Positions 43,647 to 53,112 of a stretch of 64,000 nt of DNA are shown here, piece after piece; the stretch's first letter is position 1; the number at the start of each line of letters is the position of its first letter. The translations under genes and the position numbers were made by a program. The stretch spans positions 1-64,000 of the forward strand of contig MPMZ01000002.1 of the NCBI GenBank assembly GCA_002238765.1, in the 5' to 3' direction. The notes under the pieces were generated by a model, which worked only from the letters and a program-made list of their open reading frames with translations, had not been told where the DNA came from and made no database searches. The DNA is from Nitrospira sp. bin75 (lineage in GTDB: Bacteria > Nitrospirota > Nitrospiria > Nitrospirales > UBA8639).

Positions 43647-45112
43647 ACGAGCACCTGCCCGCCGTTCTGTTCCTTCTTCCGTTGTTTGCCGCGATTGCGA
43701 TGCCGGTGGTGTGCCTGAAGCATCGGGAATGGAGTCGCCCCATCTCCCTCACCGTGCTCTCGGCGATGGTCGTGGTCTCCGTACTGAATCTCAACAGCGT
43801 CATTCGATACGGAGAGGTCCGGTATGCTTTCAGCGGGTGGGCGCCGCCCTTGGGCATCGAGTGGGTCGCCGACGGTTTGGCCAGTGTCGTCCTGGTGGCC
43901 TTGAGCGTCTTGGGGTTGCTCGCGTTGGTTTTTGCCGGACCGACCGCTCCAAGAGATCTGGGCGGCCGTGTCGTGCATTTCTATGTCTTGATCCTGTTGC
44001 TTATTGCGGCGCTGACCGGCATTGCCTTTGCCGGGGACTTGTTCAATCTTTTCGTCTTTCTGGAGGTCGCGGCTATCGCGAGTTATGGTCTCGTGGGCGT
44101 CGCCGGGGGGAAAGCCTTGTTTGCCGCCTTTCGCTATCTTCTGCTTGGCACGCTCGGGGCCTCTCTCTATTTGTTGGGCGTGAGTTATTTCTACGCCGCG
44201 AGTGGAACACTCAATATGGCCGATATGGCTGAACAATTGCCTCATTTGTTGACCTCCAAAGCGGTCGTCGGCGGTCTTCTCTTTATGTTTATCGGATTGG
44301 GAATCAAGATGGCCTTGGTGCCGTTTCATGTTTGGCTGCCGGATGCCTATACCCATGCCCCTGAATCCATCTCTCCTATATTGGCGGCGCTGGTCACCAA
44401 AGTCGCACTGTTGGGGTGGATCAGAATCATCTATTGGGTCCTCGGCGCCAAAGTCATTATTTACGACATTCCCGTTCTTTTGCTCGTGGGGGTACTCGGA
44501 ACGCTGGCGGCGGTGATCGGCGCCGTTCTTGCACTGATGGCCCGGAATATCAAGACGATGTTTGCCTATGGAGGGATTTCGCACATCGGCATCATCCTCA
44601 TTGGGGTCACTCAGGGAAACAAGACGGGTTTTGCGGGCGGCGTCTTCTATTTGTTGAACGATGCCGTCATGCAGGGGGCGTTGTTTTTTCTGGCGGGGGC
44701 CCTGGTTTTCCAGTATGGGGTCCGCACGGTGCAGGACCTGGGGCAAATCGGCAAACGAGTCCCCTGGCTCACCGGAGCCCTGATTGTGATCGCCCTGGGT
44801 ATGGTCGGTCTTCCGCCGACGGGCGGATTTTTCGGAAAGTGGTATATCATTCTTGGTGCGCTTGAAGCGCACAATTACGTCGCCGTCGCCGCTGTCTTGC
44901 TTTCGACTCTACTCACGCTGGCCTATTTCGTGAAACTGTTCGAGGCCATGTTTCGCCAAAGGCCACCCCGGTCGGACATCCTGCAGAGTGAGCTTCCTCT
45001 TTCCTGCAAACTGAGTTTGGGGGTGACGACGGCATCGATTGTGATGTTGGGCCTTTTCAGCGATCCCATTGTCCAGTGGATATTGAACCAGGCGTTGCCG
45101 CCGACGCTTTGA
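43643..45112 (+). CDS. mrpD: Mrp/Mnh antiporter subunit D (NuoN/M-like)
   Basis: 489 residues with about 14 helices. Proton-antiporter-like motifs include FLEVAAIASYGLVGV (Glu of helix 5), ALVPFHVWLPDAYTHAPESI (Lys/His channel region) and NIKTMFAYGGISHIGIILIG. It completes the E-F-G-A'-B-C-D set and is followed by two further antiporter-like subunits. Confidence 0.92.
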   Translation: MNEHLPAVLFLLPLFAAIAMPVVCLKHREWSRPISLTVLSAMVVVSVLNLNSVIRYGEVRYAFSGWAPPLGIEWVADGLASVVLVALSVLGLLALVFAGPTAPRDLGGRVVHFYVLILLLIAALTGIAFAGDLFNLFVFLEVAAIASYGLVGVAGGKALFAAFRYLLLGTLGASLYLLGVSYFYAASGTLNMADMAEQLPHLLTSKAVVGGLLFMFIGLGIKMALVPFHVWLPDAYTHAPESISPILAALVTKVALLGWIRIIYWVLGAKVIIYDIPVLLLVGVLGTLAAVIGAVLALMARNIKTMFAYGGISHIGIILIGVTQGNKTGFAGGVFYLLNDAVMQGALFFLAGALVFQYGVRTVQDLGQIGKRVPWLTGALIVIALGMVGLPPTGGFFGKWYIILGALEAHNYVAVAAVLLSTLLTLAYFVKLFEAMFRQRPPRSDILQSELPLSCKLSLGVTTASIVMLGLFSDPIVQWILNQALPPTL

Positions 45113-45120
45113 AGCATCTC

Positions 45121-47217
45121 ATGACTCTCTTTGTTCTGATTCCCCTGCTTCCACTCTGCGCGTCCGTCCTTCTTGTCCTTGGAGGAAGACGGTGGGGTGA
45201 ATATGGTCATCGGATCGGGATTCCCGCCATATGGCTCTCGTTCGGTTTGTCCGTCTTCGCGTTCCTTGAAGTGTTGAACAACGGGCCTTTCTCCCTTTCT
45301 TTTTATCGGCTCTTTCAGTCCGGATCATTGGTCGTTGATATCAATTTCTACGTGGATCAACTCACCGTTCTTCTTCTGCTGCTCGTGACGGGGGTCAGCG
45401 GTATCGTCCACGTCTATTCCTCCCGGTACATGATCGGGGATCCGCGATACAACCGCTTCTGTGCCGTGATCGCGTTGTTTACGTTCAGCATGGTGGCGTT
45501 GGTGATGAGCGGCAATCTCCTGGTGTTGCTGATCAGTTGGGAAGTCATGGGCCTGTGTTCGTATCTTCTGATTGCACATTGGTCTGAGCGAACAGCGGCC
45601 TGTGCCGCGGCGACCAAGGCGTTTCTGGTCAACGCCGTGGCGGATATCGGTTTCAGTTTCGGAATCATCCTGACCTTTGTCACGTTCGGCACGCTCGATA
45701 TCCAGACGATCCTGGCGCAGGCGGAAGGCATGCAGAGTCATACCGTCAATCTGGCGGGATGGCTTGGGTGGGATCTTCAAATCCATCCGGTCACGGTCAT
45801 TCCGTTGTTGTTTTTTATCGGGGCCATGGGCAAGTCCGCGCAAATCCCGTTTCACGTCTGGTTGCCCTATGCGATGGAGGCTCCGACTCCCGTGTCGGCG
45901 TTGATTCACGCGGCGACCATGGTGAATGCCGGACCGTTCCTGTTGGTGCGATTGAGCCCGCTCATCATGCTTTCTCCCGTTGCGATGACGGCGATTGCGA
46001 TCATCGGGGCGGCCACCGCACTGTTCGCGGGCCTCGTCTCGCTGACGCAATCCGATATCAAAAAGATTCTGGCTTATTCCACGATCAGTCAAATCGGCTT
46101 CATGATCATGGCGTGTGGCTTGGGTGCGTTCGTCGTGGCGATTTTTCACCTGCTGGCTCACGGCTGTTATAAAGCGTTCTTTTTTCTTTCCACCGGCAAT
46201 GCCCTGCAATCCGTACAGGCGGCTCGCGGACATGGGGAGACCCATCCCGCGTCCCGTGGCACGTGGCCCTTGTACGGCGGGGCCTTCCTATTGGCGTGCC
46301 TGCCTCCGTTCATCCTGTTTTCCGGATCGTATGAATCCCTGTGGGGCGTCACGGGATTCGCCTCTGCCACGGTCGGGTTCTGGATCATTGGCTTGGTCAC
46401 GGTGTTCGTGACGTCCGTGTATCTCTTCCGCAGCGTGACGTCGTTGTTTGTTCACGCCCCGAGGACCTATTGGACCACGTCAGGGCAACCGGCCTTGGAA
46501 GAACGTTCCATTCACCCCCGGTTTGTGGACGGTCCGATCCTGGGCGGCCTGGTCCTGGCAACGGTTCTGGTGGGGGTGACGTTGGCCTTGTTCTGGAGTT
46601 GGTTCGCCGGATTCCTCGCCCCGGCGGTCATCCCTCCCGGTGCTTCTTCGGGTGCGGGAGGCACTGAAGCCGGTTCCCCGGTTTGGATTCCGGTGGCGCT
46701 CGGCGTCGCCTTTGCGGGTTGGGTTTATGCGTATTCATTGCATATTCGCCCTCGACCGGAGGGATCCGCATCGGACCGCAAGAAGACGTGGCTGTATGTC
46801 CTCTTCTGGAATAAAGGTTATTTCGATGAATTCTACGATGCCTATCTGGTGAACCCCAACATTCAATTGGCCCATTGGCTCTGGCGGGTTATTGATATGA
46901 GGCTGATTGACCGGGCCATTCATTCAGTCGCCTCCCATTCCGTTCTCTTTGCGCAATGGCTATGGAGAATTGTGGATATCAAAGGCATTGATCGGATCGT
47001 CGTCGGCATTGGCCAACAGAGCGTCGGGCTGAGTCGTTGGCTGTGGCAGGTGGTTGGCGTTGGATGGCTGGAACAAAAAGCCGATCAAGAGGGAAGCCGG
47101 GTTGACGTGGCCGGATCATTCCTGCAGGAGGCTGAAGCTCGCACTATCCAACATCAATTATTGGTCATGATCCTTTGGTTGGTTTTGGCGACCGGGACCT
47201 TATATCTGTTGGTCTGA
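45121..47217 (+). CDS. NuoL/MrpA-like antiporter subunit with repeated C-terminal helix
   Basis: 698 residues; the ATG at 45121 gives the expected N-terminus (MTLFVLIPLLPLCASVLLVL). The core has NuoL motifs: ISWEVMGLCSYLLIAHW, SAQIPFHVWLPYAMEAPTPV, SALIHAATMVNAGPFLLVR and SDIKKILAYSTISQIG. The tail resembles the NuoL lateral helix but contains three related segments (HWLWRVIDMRLIDR, QWLWRIVDIKGIDR, RWLWQVVGVGWLEQ). It may replace the N-terminal part of MrpA or serve as DabB for the distant DabA. Confidence 0.88.
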   Translation: MTLFVLIPLLPLCASVLLVLGGRRWGEYGHRIGIPAIWLSFGLSVFAFLEVLNNGPFSLSFYRLFQSGSLVVDINFYVDQLTVLLLLLVTGVSGIVHVYSSRYMIGDPRYNRFCAVIALFTFSMVALVMSGNLLVLLISWEVMGLCSYLLIAHWSERTAACAAATKAFLVNAVADIGFSFGIILTFVTFGTLDIQTILAQAEGMQSHTVNLAGWLGWDLQIHPVTVIPLLFFIGAMGKSAQIPFHVWLPYAMEAPTPVSALIHAATMVNAGPFLLVRLSPLIMLSPVAMTAIAIIGAATALFAGLVSLTQSDIKKILAYSTISQIGFMIMACGLGAFVVAIFHLLAHGCYKAFFFLSTGNALQSVQAARGHGETHPASRGTWPLYGGAFLLACLPPFILFSGSYESLWGVTGFASATVGFWIIGLVTVFVTSVYLFRSVTSLFVHAPRTYWTTSGQPALEERSIHPRFVDGPILGGLVLATVLVGVTLALFWSWFAGFLAPAVIPPGASSGAGGTEAGSPVWIPVALGVAFAGWVYAYSLHIRPRPEGSASDRKKTWLYVLFWNKGYFDEFYDAYLVNPNIQLAHWLWRVIDMRLIDRAIHSVASHSVLFAQWLWRIVDIKGIDRIVVGIGQQSVGLSRWLWQVVGVGWLEQKADQEGSRVDVAGSFLQEAEARTIQHQLLVMILWLVLATGTLYLLV

Positions 47218-47326
47218 TGATCCCCGGAACTTTGGTTTGGGTCTGGAAGATGACGTTGAAAGCCTTCACGAGGACCGGCCTGCGGCCGGGCAGGTTTGAC
47301 GACGGGAGCATGGAGAAGTCGAGGTC

Positions 47327-48829
47327 ATGGCTGTCCTGATGGATCATTTCATCAGTTGGATGATTGCCGTTCCTTTCCTGGGAATTGCGACCATGGCGTT
47401 TGTCCGCGACCAGGAATGGATTCGTCGGATCGCTTTTGGCGCGACCATGGTGGAATTGGCGCTCTCGCTTTTTCTGTGGGGGAATTTTGATTTCACCCGA
47501 CAGGGCATGCAATTCGTCGAGCGCGTGGAGTGGATGCCGACGTTCAACATTCAGTATGCCGTGGGTGTCGATGGGATCAGTATCCTCTTGGTGTTGCTCA
47601 CCACCTTGCTGTGTCCGCTGTGCGTCCTCTGTTCCTGGACGGCCGTTGCCACGCGAGTGCGAGCGTACATGTCGCTGATCTTGCTGGTTGAAGGAGCCAT
47701 GATCGTCGTCTTTACCGCGCTCGATCTGTTTCTCTTCTTCATGCTGTGGGAACTCACCATGATTCCCATGTATTTCATGATTATTCTCTGGGGCGGTCCC
47801 GGTCGCATTGCCGCGGGCCTGAAATTTGCCTTGTACAGTCTCACCGGCAGCTTGTTGTTGTTAGTGGGCATCCTTGGTCTTTACCTGGAAGGCGGGCACA
47901 CCTACGATCTGTTGGTTCTCAGCGAACAAACCTATTCCTCCACCACGCAATTCTGGTTGTTTCTCGCGTTCTTTTTGGCTTTTGCCATTAAAATGCCCAT
48001 GGTTCCTTTCCACACGTGGTTGCCTGACGCTCATTCCGAGGCGCCGACGGCCGGCAGCGTCATTCTGGCCGGGGTGCTGCTGAAAATGGGGGGATATGGG
48101 TTCTTGCGATTTTGCCTGCCGATCTTTCCTGACGCCTCCGCGCAGTTTGCTCCATTTATTTTGTGGCTGTCCGTGTTGGCCATTGTCTACGGCGGATACA
48201 TGGCATTGGCGCAGTCCGATCTCAAGAAGCTGGTGGCGTATTCTTCCATTTCCCACATGGGATTCGTGACCCTGGGCATTTTCGTCTTCAACAGCCAAGG
48301 CATCCAGGGTGCGATTCTCCAGATGTTCAACCACGGTATCACCACCGGCGCCTTGTTCTTGGCAGTCGGGCAATTGTACGACCGCACGCACAGCCGGTCC
48401 ATCCAAGACTATGGTGGGCTTCACAAACCCATGCCCCGGTTCGTCGCGCTGTTTTGTCTCTTCTCCGTGGCATCCTTCGGCCTGCCGGGCACGTGTAATT
48501 TCATCGGTGAATTTCTGGTACTCGTGGGTACGTCCTCCGATAGTTTCGTAAAAGTGCTGCTGGCCATGGCGGGTATTGTGCTGGCTGCTGCGTACACGCT
48601 TTGGATGTTGCAACGCGTGGTGCTGGGACAGGCTCGAACGCCGGTTGCCTCACGGCTTCCCGATCTGAACTGGCGGGAGACGGCTACGATGATCCCCCTG
48701 GTGGTGATCGTGTTGTGGGTGGGGTTGTATCCCGCGCCGTTCCTCAACGTGATGGACGCGAGTGTCACGGCGCTCATTCAACACACGACCGGGGGGCACT
48801 CGGCGTCCCAGTTGGCTCTGGGTCCCTGA
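47327..48829 (+). CDS. NuoM-like antiporter subunit
   Basis: 500 residues with about 14 helices. NuoM hallmarks: FFMLWELTMIPMYFMIILWG (helix-5 Glu), MPMVPFHTWLPDAHSEAPTA, QSDLKKLVAYSSISHMGFVTLG and FNHGITTGALFLAVGQLYDR. It lies ~110 bp after the NuoL-like gene. A stand-alone NuoM beside a complete Mrp/Mbh-type module and a NuoL is unusual; a second ion channel in one complex or a Dab-type partner is possible. Confidence 0.9.
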   Translation: MAVLMDHFISWMIAVPFLGIATMAFVRDQEWIRRIAFGATMVELALSLFLWGNFDFTRQGMQFVERVEWMPTFNIQYAVGVDGISILLVLLTTLLCPLCVLCSWTAVATRVRAYMSLILLVEGAMIVVFTALDLFLFFMLWELTMIPMYFMIILWGGPGRIAAGLKFALYSLTGSLLLLVGILGLYLEGGHTYDLLVLSEQTYSSTTQFWLFLAFFLAFAIKMPMVPFHTWLPDAHSEAPTAGSVILAGVLLKMGGYGFLRFCLPIFPDASAQFAPFILWLSVLAIVYGGYMALAQSDLKKLVAYSSISHMGFVTLGIFVFNSQGIQGAILQMFNHGITTGALFLAVGQLYDRTHSRSIQDYGGLHKPMPRFVALFCLFSVASFGLPGTCNFIGEFLVLVGTSSDSFVKVLLAMAGIVLAAAYTLWMLQRVVLGQARTPVASRLPDLNWRETATMIPLVVIVLWVGLYPAPFLNVMDASVTALIQHTTGGHSASQLALGP

Positions 48830-48907
48830 CAAATCGTCATGGATTCTGTCAAGTGGAAGTTTGCGGCTCTCTTGACTTGTTCCCATTTGAGCATTAACAA
48901 TTTTAGT

Positions 48908-49609
48908 ATGAAGCAGTTGCGTCCCTTAACCCATGATGAGAAAAAAGCCGCGGAAGCGGCCTACCGGGGCCGAGCCTTCGATGCCTCGTGGTCGCAGGCT
49001 GCCCGGGCCGTGTATGACGGCATTCTGACGGCCCGAGGGTATGCGGTGGATGCGTTTGACTCGGACCGTGCCGACCGGGAAGCCGCCAAGGTGTTCGAAA
49101 CCCCGGAAACCTTGTTTTCTGAGGCGATGGGGCCGGCGCGCTTGTCCGGTGAGCAAAACGCAGGTGACCCGGCAACGGCCCGTCACGCGCCTTCCCGCCA
49201 GGAAGCCATCGAGGCCGGGTTACTGGTCGACGTCACCAAGAAGGCCAAACGTATCGGCTTTGACGTGGCGGTCGGGATCACGAAGTCTTTGTGGGACCGG
49301 AACATCACGAAATCCCTTGATCTCGACCCGCATGAATGGGACCTCCGCGTCCGCGATATGTTGTTGGCGGTTCGTTTGCGAATGGCCGGTCAGGGCACGT
49401 CGGGGCCGTGGGTTGAAGTACCGGTCGTGTTTCCCTCGACACAAGGCGAAGAGCCGCCCCAGATGTTTTCCATCTACGCGTTGTTTCATAAGGATCCGGT
49501 TGCCGAAGATTGTGTGACCCTAATCCATCGCAACGAATTCTCCTCGATCATGCGCCTCTCTTCTTCTCATTCCGAGACGGGAGACAACCCGTCTTTCGAT
49601 TCCCTTTAA
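48908..49609 (+). CDS. DUF6573-like hypothetical protein
   Basis: About 233 residues from the ATG at 48908 (MKQLRPLTHDEKKAAEAAYR); an in-frame ATG at 48839 is possible. The pattern RGRAFDASWSQAARAVYDGI, VFETPETLFSEAMG and GLLVDVTKKAKRIGFDVAVG matches the DUF6573 type of small proteins often seen on plasmids and accessory DNA. No signal peptide, membrane segment or catalytic motif. No good ribosome site is visible. Confidence 0.65.
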   Translation: MKQLRPLTHDEKKAAEAAYRGRAFDASWSQAARAVYDGILTARGYAVDAFDSDRADREAAKVFETPETLFSEAMGPARLSGEQNAGDPATARHAPSRQEAIEAGLLVDVTKKAKRIGFDVAVGITKSLWDRNITKSLDLDPHEWDLRVRDMLLAVRLRMAGQGTSGPWVEVPVVFPSTQGEEPPQMFSIYALFHKDPVAEDCVTLIHRNEFSSIMRLSSSHSETGDNPSFDSL

Positions 49610-49768
49610 GGGTGTCCCGCTCTTCCCCCCAAGGTTTGGGTTCGTTATTCCGGAAGCAGGGATGCGTGTATCGAGAGCGTGGGGAACCGGCGTTTCCACG
49701 ATCACCGGCCTTCCGTGACGCCCCGCATTCCGGCCATGCTGCCGTGCGGGCCTTCGAAGTAATATGCT

Positions 49769-50230
49769 ATGGTGGCGTCTATGCCGGACGATGCTGTAGG
49801 GGCGGACCTGCGTGTCCGCCTGTTAGTCAACGCGGTGCTTGGAGCCATGGCCGTCACGGGAGGGCTTTGGTTTCTTCAAGGAGGCCTCTCCCTGGGCGCG
49901 ACCGTTGTGGTGGTGGTGGGGCTCATGGTGGTGTTGGCGAAGACCTGCCCCGGCGTCGCCCAGGTCTGGATGTGGTCCACCCTGCTGCTGGGGCTTGAAA
50001 GCCTGGCGTGGCCGTTCCTCATGTTGGGCGAACTCCGGCAATTCGGTCCCGAACCGCCGCTCGAAGAGATGAGCAAGGTTTTTACGGCGGTGTTGTTCGG
50101 GGTGTTTTCCGGCATCTTCTGGCTGACGTTTGCCTACGGACTGTATCGCCGGATCCAACCCAAAACCGAAGACCCGTCTGCTCCGTTAACCCAGAATCAG
50201 GCCAAAGCCAAGCGGAAAAAGCAACGGTAA
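49769..50230 (+). CDS. Small integral membrane protein, unknown function
   Basis: Up to 153 residues; starts at 49769 or 49781 are equally possible. Four hydrophobic helices (LLVNAVLGAMAVTGGLWFL, GATVVVVVGLMVVLAKT, MWSTLLLGLESLAWPFLML, VFTAVLFGVFSGIFWLTFAY) are followed by a highly basic tail ending QAKAKRKKQR, probably cytoplasmic. No family was recognised. Confidence 0.6.
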   Translation: MVASMPDDAVGADLRVRLLVNAVLGAMAVTGGLWFLQGGLSLGATVVVVVGLMVVLAKTCPGVAQVWMWSTLLLGLESLAWPFLMLGELRQFGPEPPLEEMSKVFTAVLFGVFSGIFWLTFAYGLYRRIQPKTEDPSAPLTQNQAKAKRKKQR

Positions 50231-50283
50231 CGCACTTCCTTACATCTTGACTGGGCAGTCTGTTTTCTGTAAAATCGTAAATC

Positions 50284-50496
50284 ATGAAATACGATTCAGC
50301 AAACAAATCTCGTAAATGGGTGGTGCGTGAGGAGTCTCCTGTGTTCGGAGTAAATCCTGGGGAAACGAAACGTTTGACGATTGACGTTCCAGCTTCTTTG
50401 CATGCCAATATCAAGGCAGGGTGTGCACGACAAGGCATTAAAATGGCAGATGCGATAAGGGAACTTCTGGAAGAACAATTCGGAAATATCGAGTAA
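50284..50496 (+). CDS. Ribbon-helix-helix DNA-binding protein
   Basis: 70 residues. The C-terminal half (GETKRLTIDVPASLHANIKAG, split at the turn, then MADAIRELLEEQF) fits a ribbon-helix-helix protein of the ParG/CopG type. It opens the second AT-rich accessory block and lies ~170 bp before the R-M genes. It could be a plasmid-partition remnant or a local regulator. Confidence 0.65.
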   Translation: MKYDSANKSRKWVVREESPVFGVNPGETKRLTIDVPASLHANIKAGCARQGIKMADAIRELLEEQFGNIE

Positions 50497-50670
50497 TGAT
50501 GGGTACGAAACAAGTTGAAATGCTTTTTGACTTGACTGAACGTTATACGCCTTCAGGAAGAAGACCTAATTTCATTGGCTTTGTAAAATTGCTGAGCGCG
50601 TAAAATATGGGGGCTACATACACAGGCTATATATACCTGTGATCACCTTTGAAAATTACAGGAGTTATCT

Positions 50671-51583
50671 GTGTCTACAAGTACAAAAATAGGCTTGTTT
50701 CACATAAATACAGTTATTGAAGGTGATTGTCGCGATCTAATTCCTAGGCTAGAGGACGAAAGCATAGATGTCCTTGTTACCAGTCCTCCGTATTGGGGAC
50801 AAAGAGTCTCTAACGGAACGCACGGAAGAAGATCCTAGGGACTATTTGAAATTCCTGACCGATACCTTTACAGCCTTTATGCCTAAGCTCAAGAAACACG
50901 GACTTATGTGGATCAACTTGGGGGATTCCTACAATACCCCTGTAAATTGGAAGATGGATGACCACAAGTATAGTTCTCTGGGCCCAAGAAAAAACGGACT
51001 GGCGAACAATAACTCTGCTTACATAAAGCCTCGGGCCAAGAGAAAATCCTTTATCGATAAGCACGCTGACTGGCTCACTTATGGCAACTTGCTCGCCCTC
51101 CCCAACAGGCTCGTAATCTCTCTTTGCGACAACGGTTACCTCTACAGAGGCGAGGTCATATGGCGAAAGAAAAATCCTATGCCAGAAGGCCGCTGCCGTC
51201 GCCCGCACCGCCAACATGAACCCATCTTTCTCCTAACCCGTGATGAATGCCATCTTTTTCGTGTGTCGCCTCCTGTTGGCAGTGTGTGGGAGTTTCCAAA
51301 CGAGAAAATTGACGGTCCGGCTCATTTCTCCCGCTTTCCGGAGGAACTGCCTCGACGGTGCATAGAAGCATATGGCAAAGCTGGTCAGGATGTGGTGATT
51401 TTTGATCCTTTTTCAGGCTCCGGCACGACCGGCTTGGCAGCTTTGAAGTTGAATTGCTCTTACATCGGCTTTGAGATCGACCACGATCAAGTTGTCGCGT
51501 CCAACCAGCGCCTCGAAGATGTCCTGGAAAACGATGTGCCGTTGCTCAGACAGGCCGGCGTTTTCGCCACCGCTCAAGGATGA
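50671..51583 (+). pseudogene. DNA amino-methyltransferase (R-M), frameshifted
   Basis: The natural start is the GTG at 50671 with AGGAG upstream, reading VIEGDCRDLIPRLEDESIDV and LVTSPPYWGQRVSNGT, where SPPY is catalytic motif IV. That frame ends at a stop near 50838. The rest of the enzyme continues one frame over (EEDPRDYLKFLTDTFTAF ... FDPFSGSGTTGLAALKL). Removing one C near 50824 joins them as NGTTEEDPRDYL. The SPPY motif points to an N4-cytosine or N6-adenine enzyme. Its tail overlaps the convergent endonuclease gene by ~38 bp. Confidence 0.85.
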
Positions 51584-52684
51584 ATCGCGAGAAGGCGTCA
51601 TCCGGACATCTAAAGTCACAAACATATACCCGTCGGTCCGGGGCTAGGTTTTCTGCACTTGGTTGGGTATTTCGATTGTACGAAAAGCATCCGGTAAAAT
51701 ATCTCTCATCTTCTATGTCTTCGCGCTTCTCAGACCTTGAGGTGTCCCGAGTTCACCCCGGTTTCTAGGCAGTTTCGCAGGCGTGCTTTTACAATCCATC
51801 GTCCAAAGGGGCGATGTGTATCCTGCCCGCATTAGCGCTACGCTCATGGGCACATCATCAGTACGGCGCTCAGCAAAACTCGCCTTGACATGTACAACCC
51901 CAAAGAATCGCTCGTCCACTCCTCCTCTCAGCACCACATCGATTTTGTCGGCTTCTAAACGGTCTTCCACATCAAGTTCTTTCACGATCGCCTGCTTCGT
52001 GGCCCCATCAGCGATGAAGAGCTTTACTCCATGCTTAGCCAGAAAGGGGCCGTAATGCTGTACCAGTATCTTTTCTAATGCCCAACCGCTAGTTCGTTTC
52101 CAACTTTGTGTGAAGTCGAGACGGGCGAACTGGGCTGGGTGGTTGAAAGGATCACAGTAGGCTCGATAGATGATGAACCACCACAAGTCAGAAGGATTCG
52201 CATCCGGCCATGTCTCAACGGCCTTGAGGAAGGCCCGTGAGACCGAGTCGGCCTTGATCGCTTCGCTTAATTCTTCTTCGACAACTGCAAGCTGAGCGAG
52301 ACCGTCACGCAGTGTTTTTATGATTGCTTCAAATTCATCGGCCGTCGCATTTTCAAGAGTATAGGTGGCATCAAACTTTGCGTAACGAAAATGGATTCTG
52401 ATATCGGTCCCAACCTGCTCCGCAAAGATGAACCGTTCAATTCCGGCTGTGCCCGGGTAATCAGGAAGATCCACCAGCAGATCACTCAGTGTTGATCCAG
52501 TTTCATGAAGAATCGCGAGAAGCATGTCGATGTTCGGGGTTGTTTCACCTTCTTCAAAGCGTGTGATCCAGCCTGGTCCCAAGATCAGCCGGTCTTCTAT
52601 CTCCTCTGGTGAAAGCCCTGCTTTCTCACGTAAGGTGCGGAGGTTGTTTAACAGGTGTTTGAGATAATCATCTGTCCCGGTCAT
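51546..52684 (-). pseudogene. XRE-BsaWI-like type II restriction endonuclease, frameshifted
   Basis: An N-terminal XRE helix-turn-helix (LRTLREKAGLSPEEIEDRL ... WITRFEEGETTPNIDMLL) precedes a nuclease domain resembling the BsaWI family (DKIDVVLRGGVDERFFGVVH, then VKASFAERRTDDVPMSVAL and SPLWTMDCKS). The intact frame stops at 51713 after RSAKT. One frame over, the C-terminus continues as EDIEDERYFTGCFSYNRN and VYVCDFRCPDDAFSRF, reaching a stop at 51546-51548. The enzyme lacks its normal last ~55 residues and is probably inactive. BsaWI cuts WCCGGW; specificity here is inference. Confidence 0.8.
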
Positions 52685-52731
52685 TCAAAACTCCAGAGGC
52701 GAAACCAAAGAGCATTAGCAATCATGTACAT

Positions 52732-52974
52732 TCAGTAGACTGTCAATCTAACAGGCTCACACATTTCCTTTGTCAGTTCGGAAACAGAAACCCCGAGAGA
52801 TTTTGCGATCACCTGTTTGTTCTTTAAAGCAACGTTGCTTTCGCCACGCTTGATTCCACCAAGGTAAGTTCTGTCGAGTCCACAGTCAAACGCGAACGAT
52901 TCTTGCGAATATCCCTGAGACTTTCGGAGTTTCCGTACGCGTTCGCCGAATTTCTCAAGAAGATTGTCAGCATT
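52732..52974 (-). pseudogene. XRE-type helix-turn-helix protein remnant
   Basis: The minus strand encodes [20 protein letters not shown], then [20 protein letters not shown] and [20 protein letters not shown], a typical XRE domain like R-M controller proteins. No ATG, GTG or TTG is in frame; an out-of-frame ATG at 52971-52973 suggests a lost base at the 5' end. It lies just upstream of the endonuclease gene. Confidence 0.65.
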
Positions 52975-53112
52975 TATGCCGATGAGTATTGTTATTTGAT
53001 GTCTAATAGTCTACGGATTATAAGCATCTCGAGGTTTCATGTGAGCAAGGATCTGTTTTGCTCGTTATTTTCGTGAATAAGTCCGCTTCAAGATCGAGTT
53101 CATTCGAATCCG

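Noticed and set aside
43592-46245. Long antisense frames across mrpD and the NuoL-like gene
   Set aside because: The translations are hydrophilic, low-complexity mirror images of membrane proteins and lack ribosome sites.
50549-50600. TTGGC ... TTGCT near 50557 as a sigma-54 promoter
   Set aside because: The spacing between GG and GC is 12 bp, not 10.
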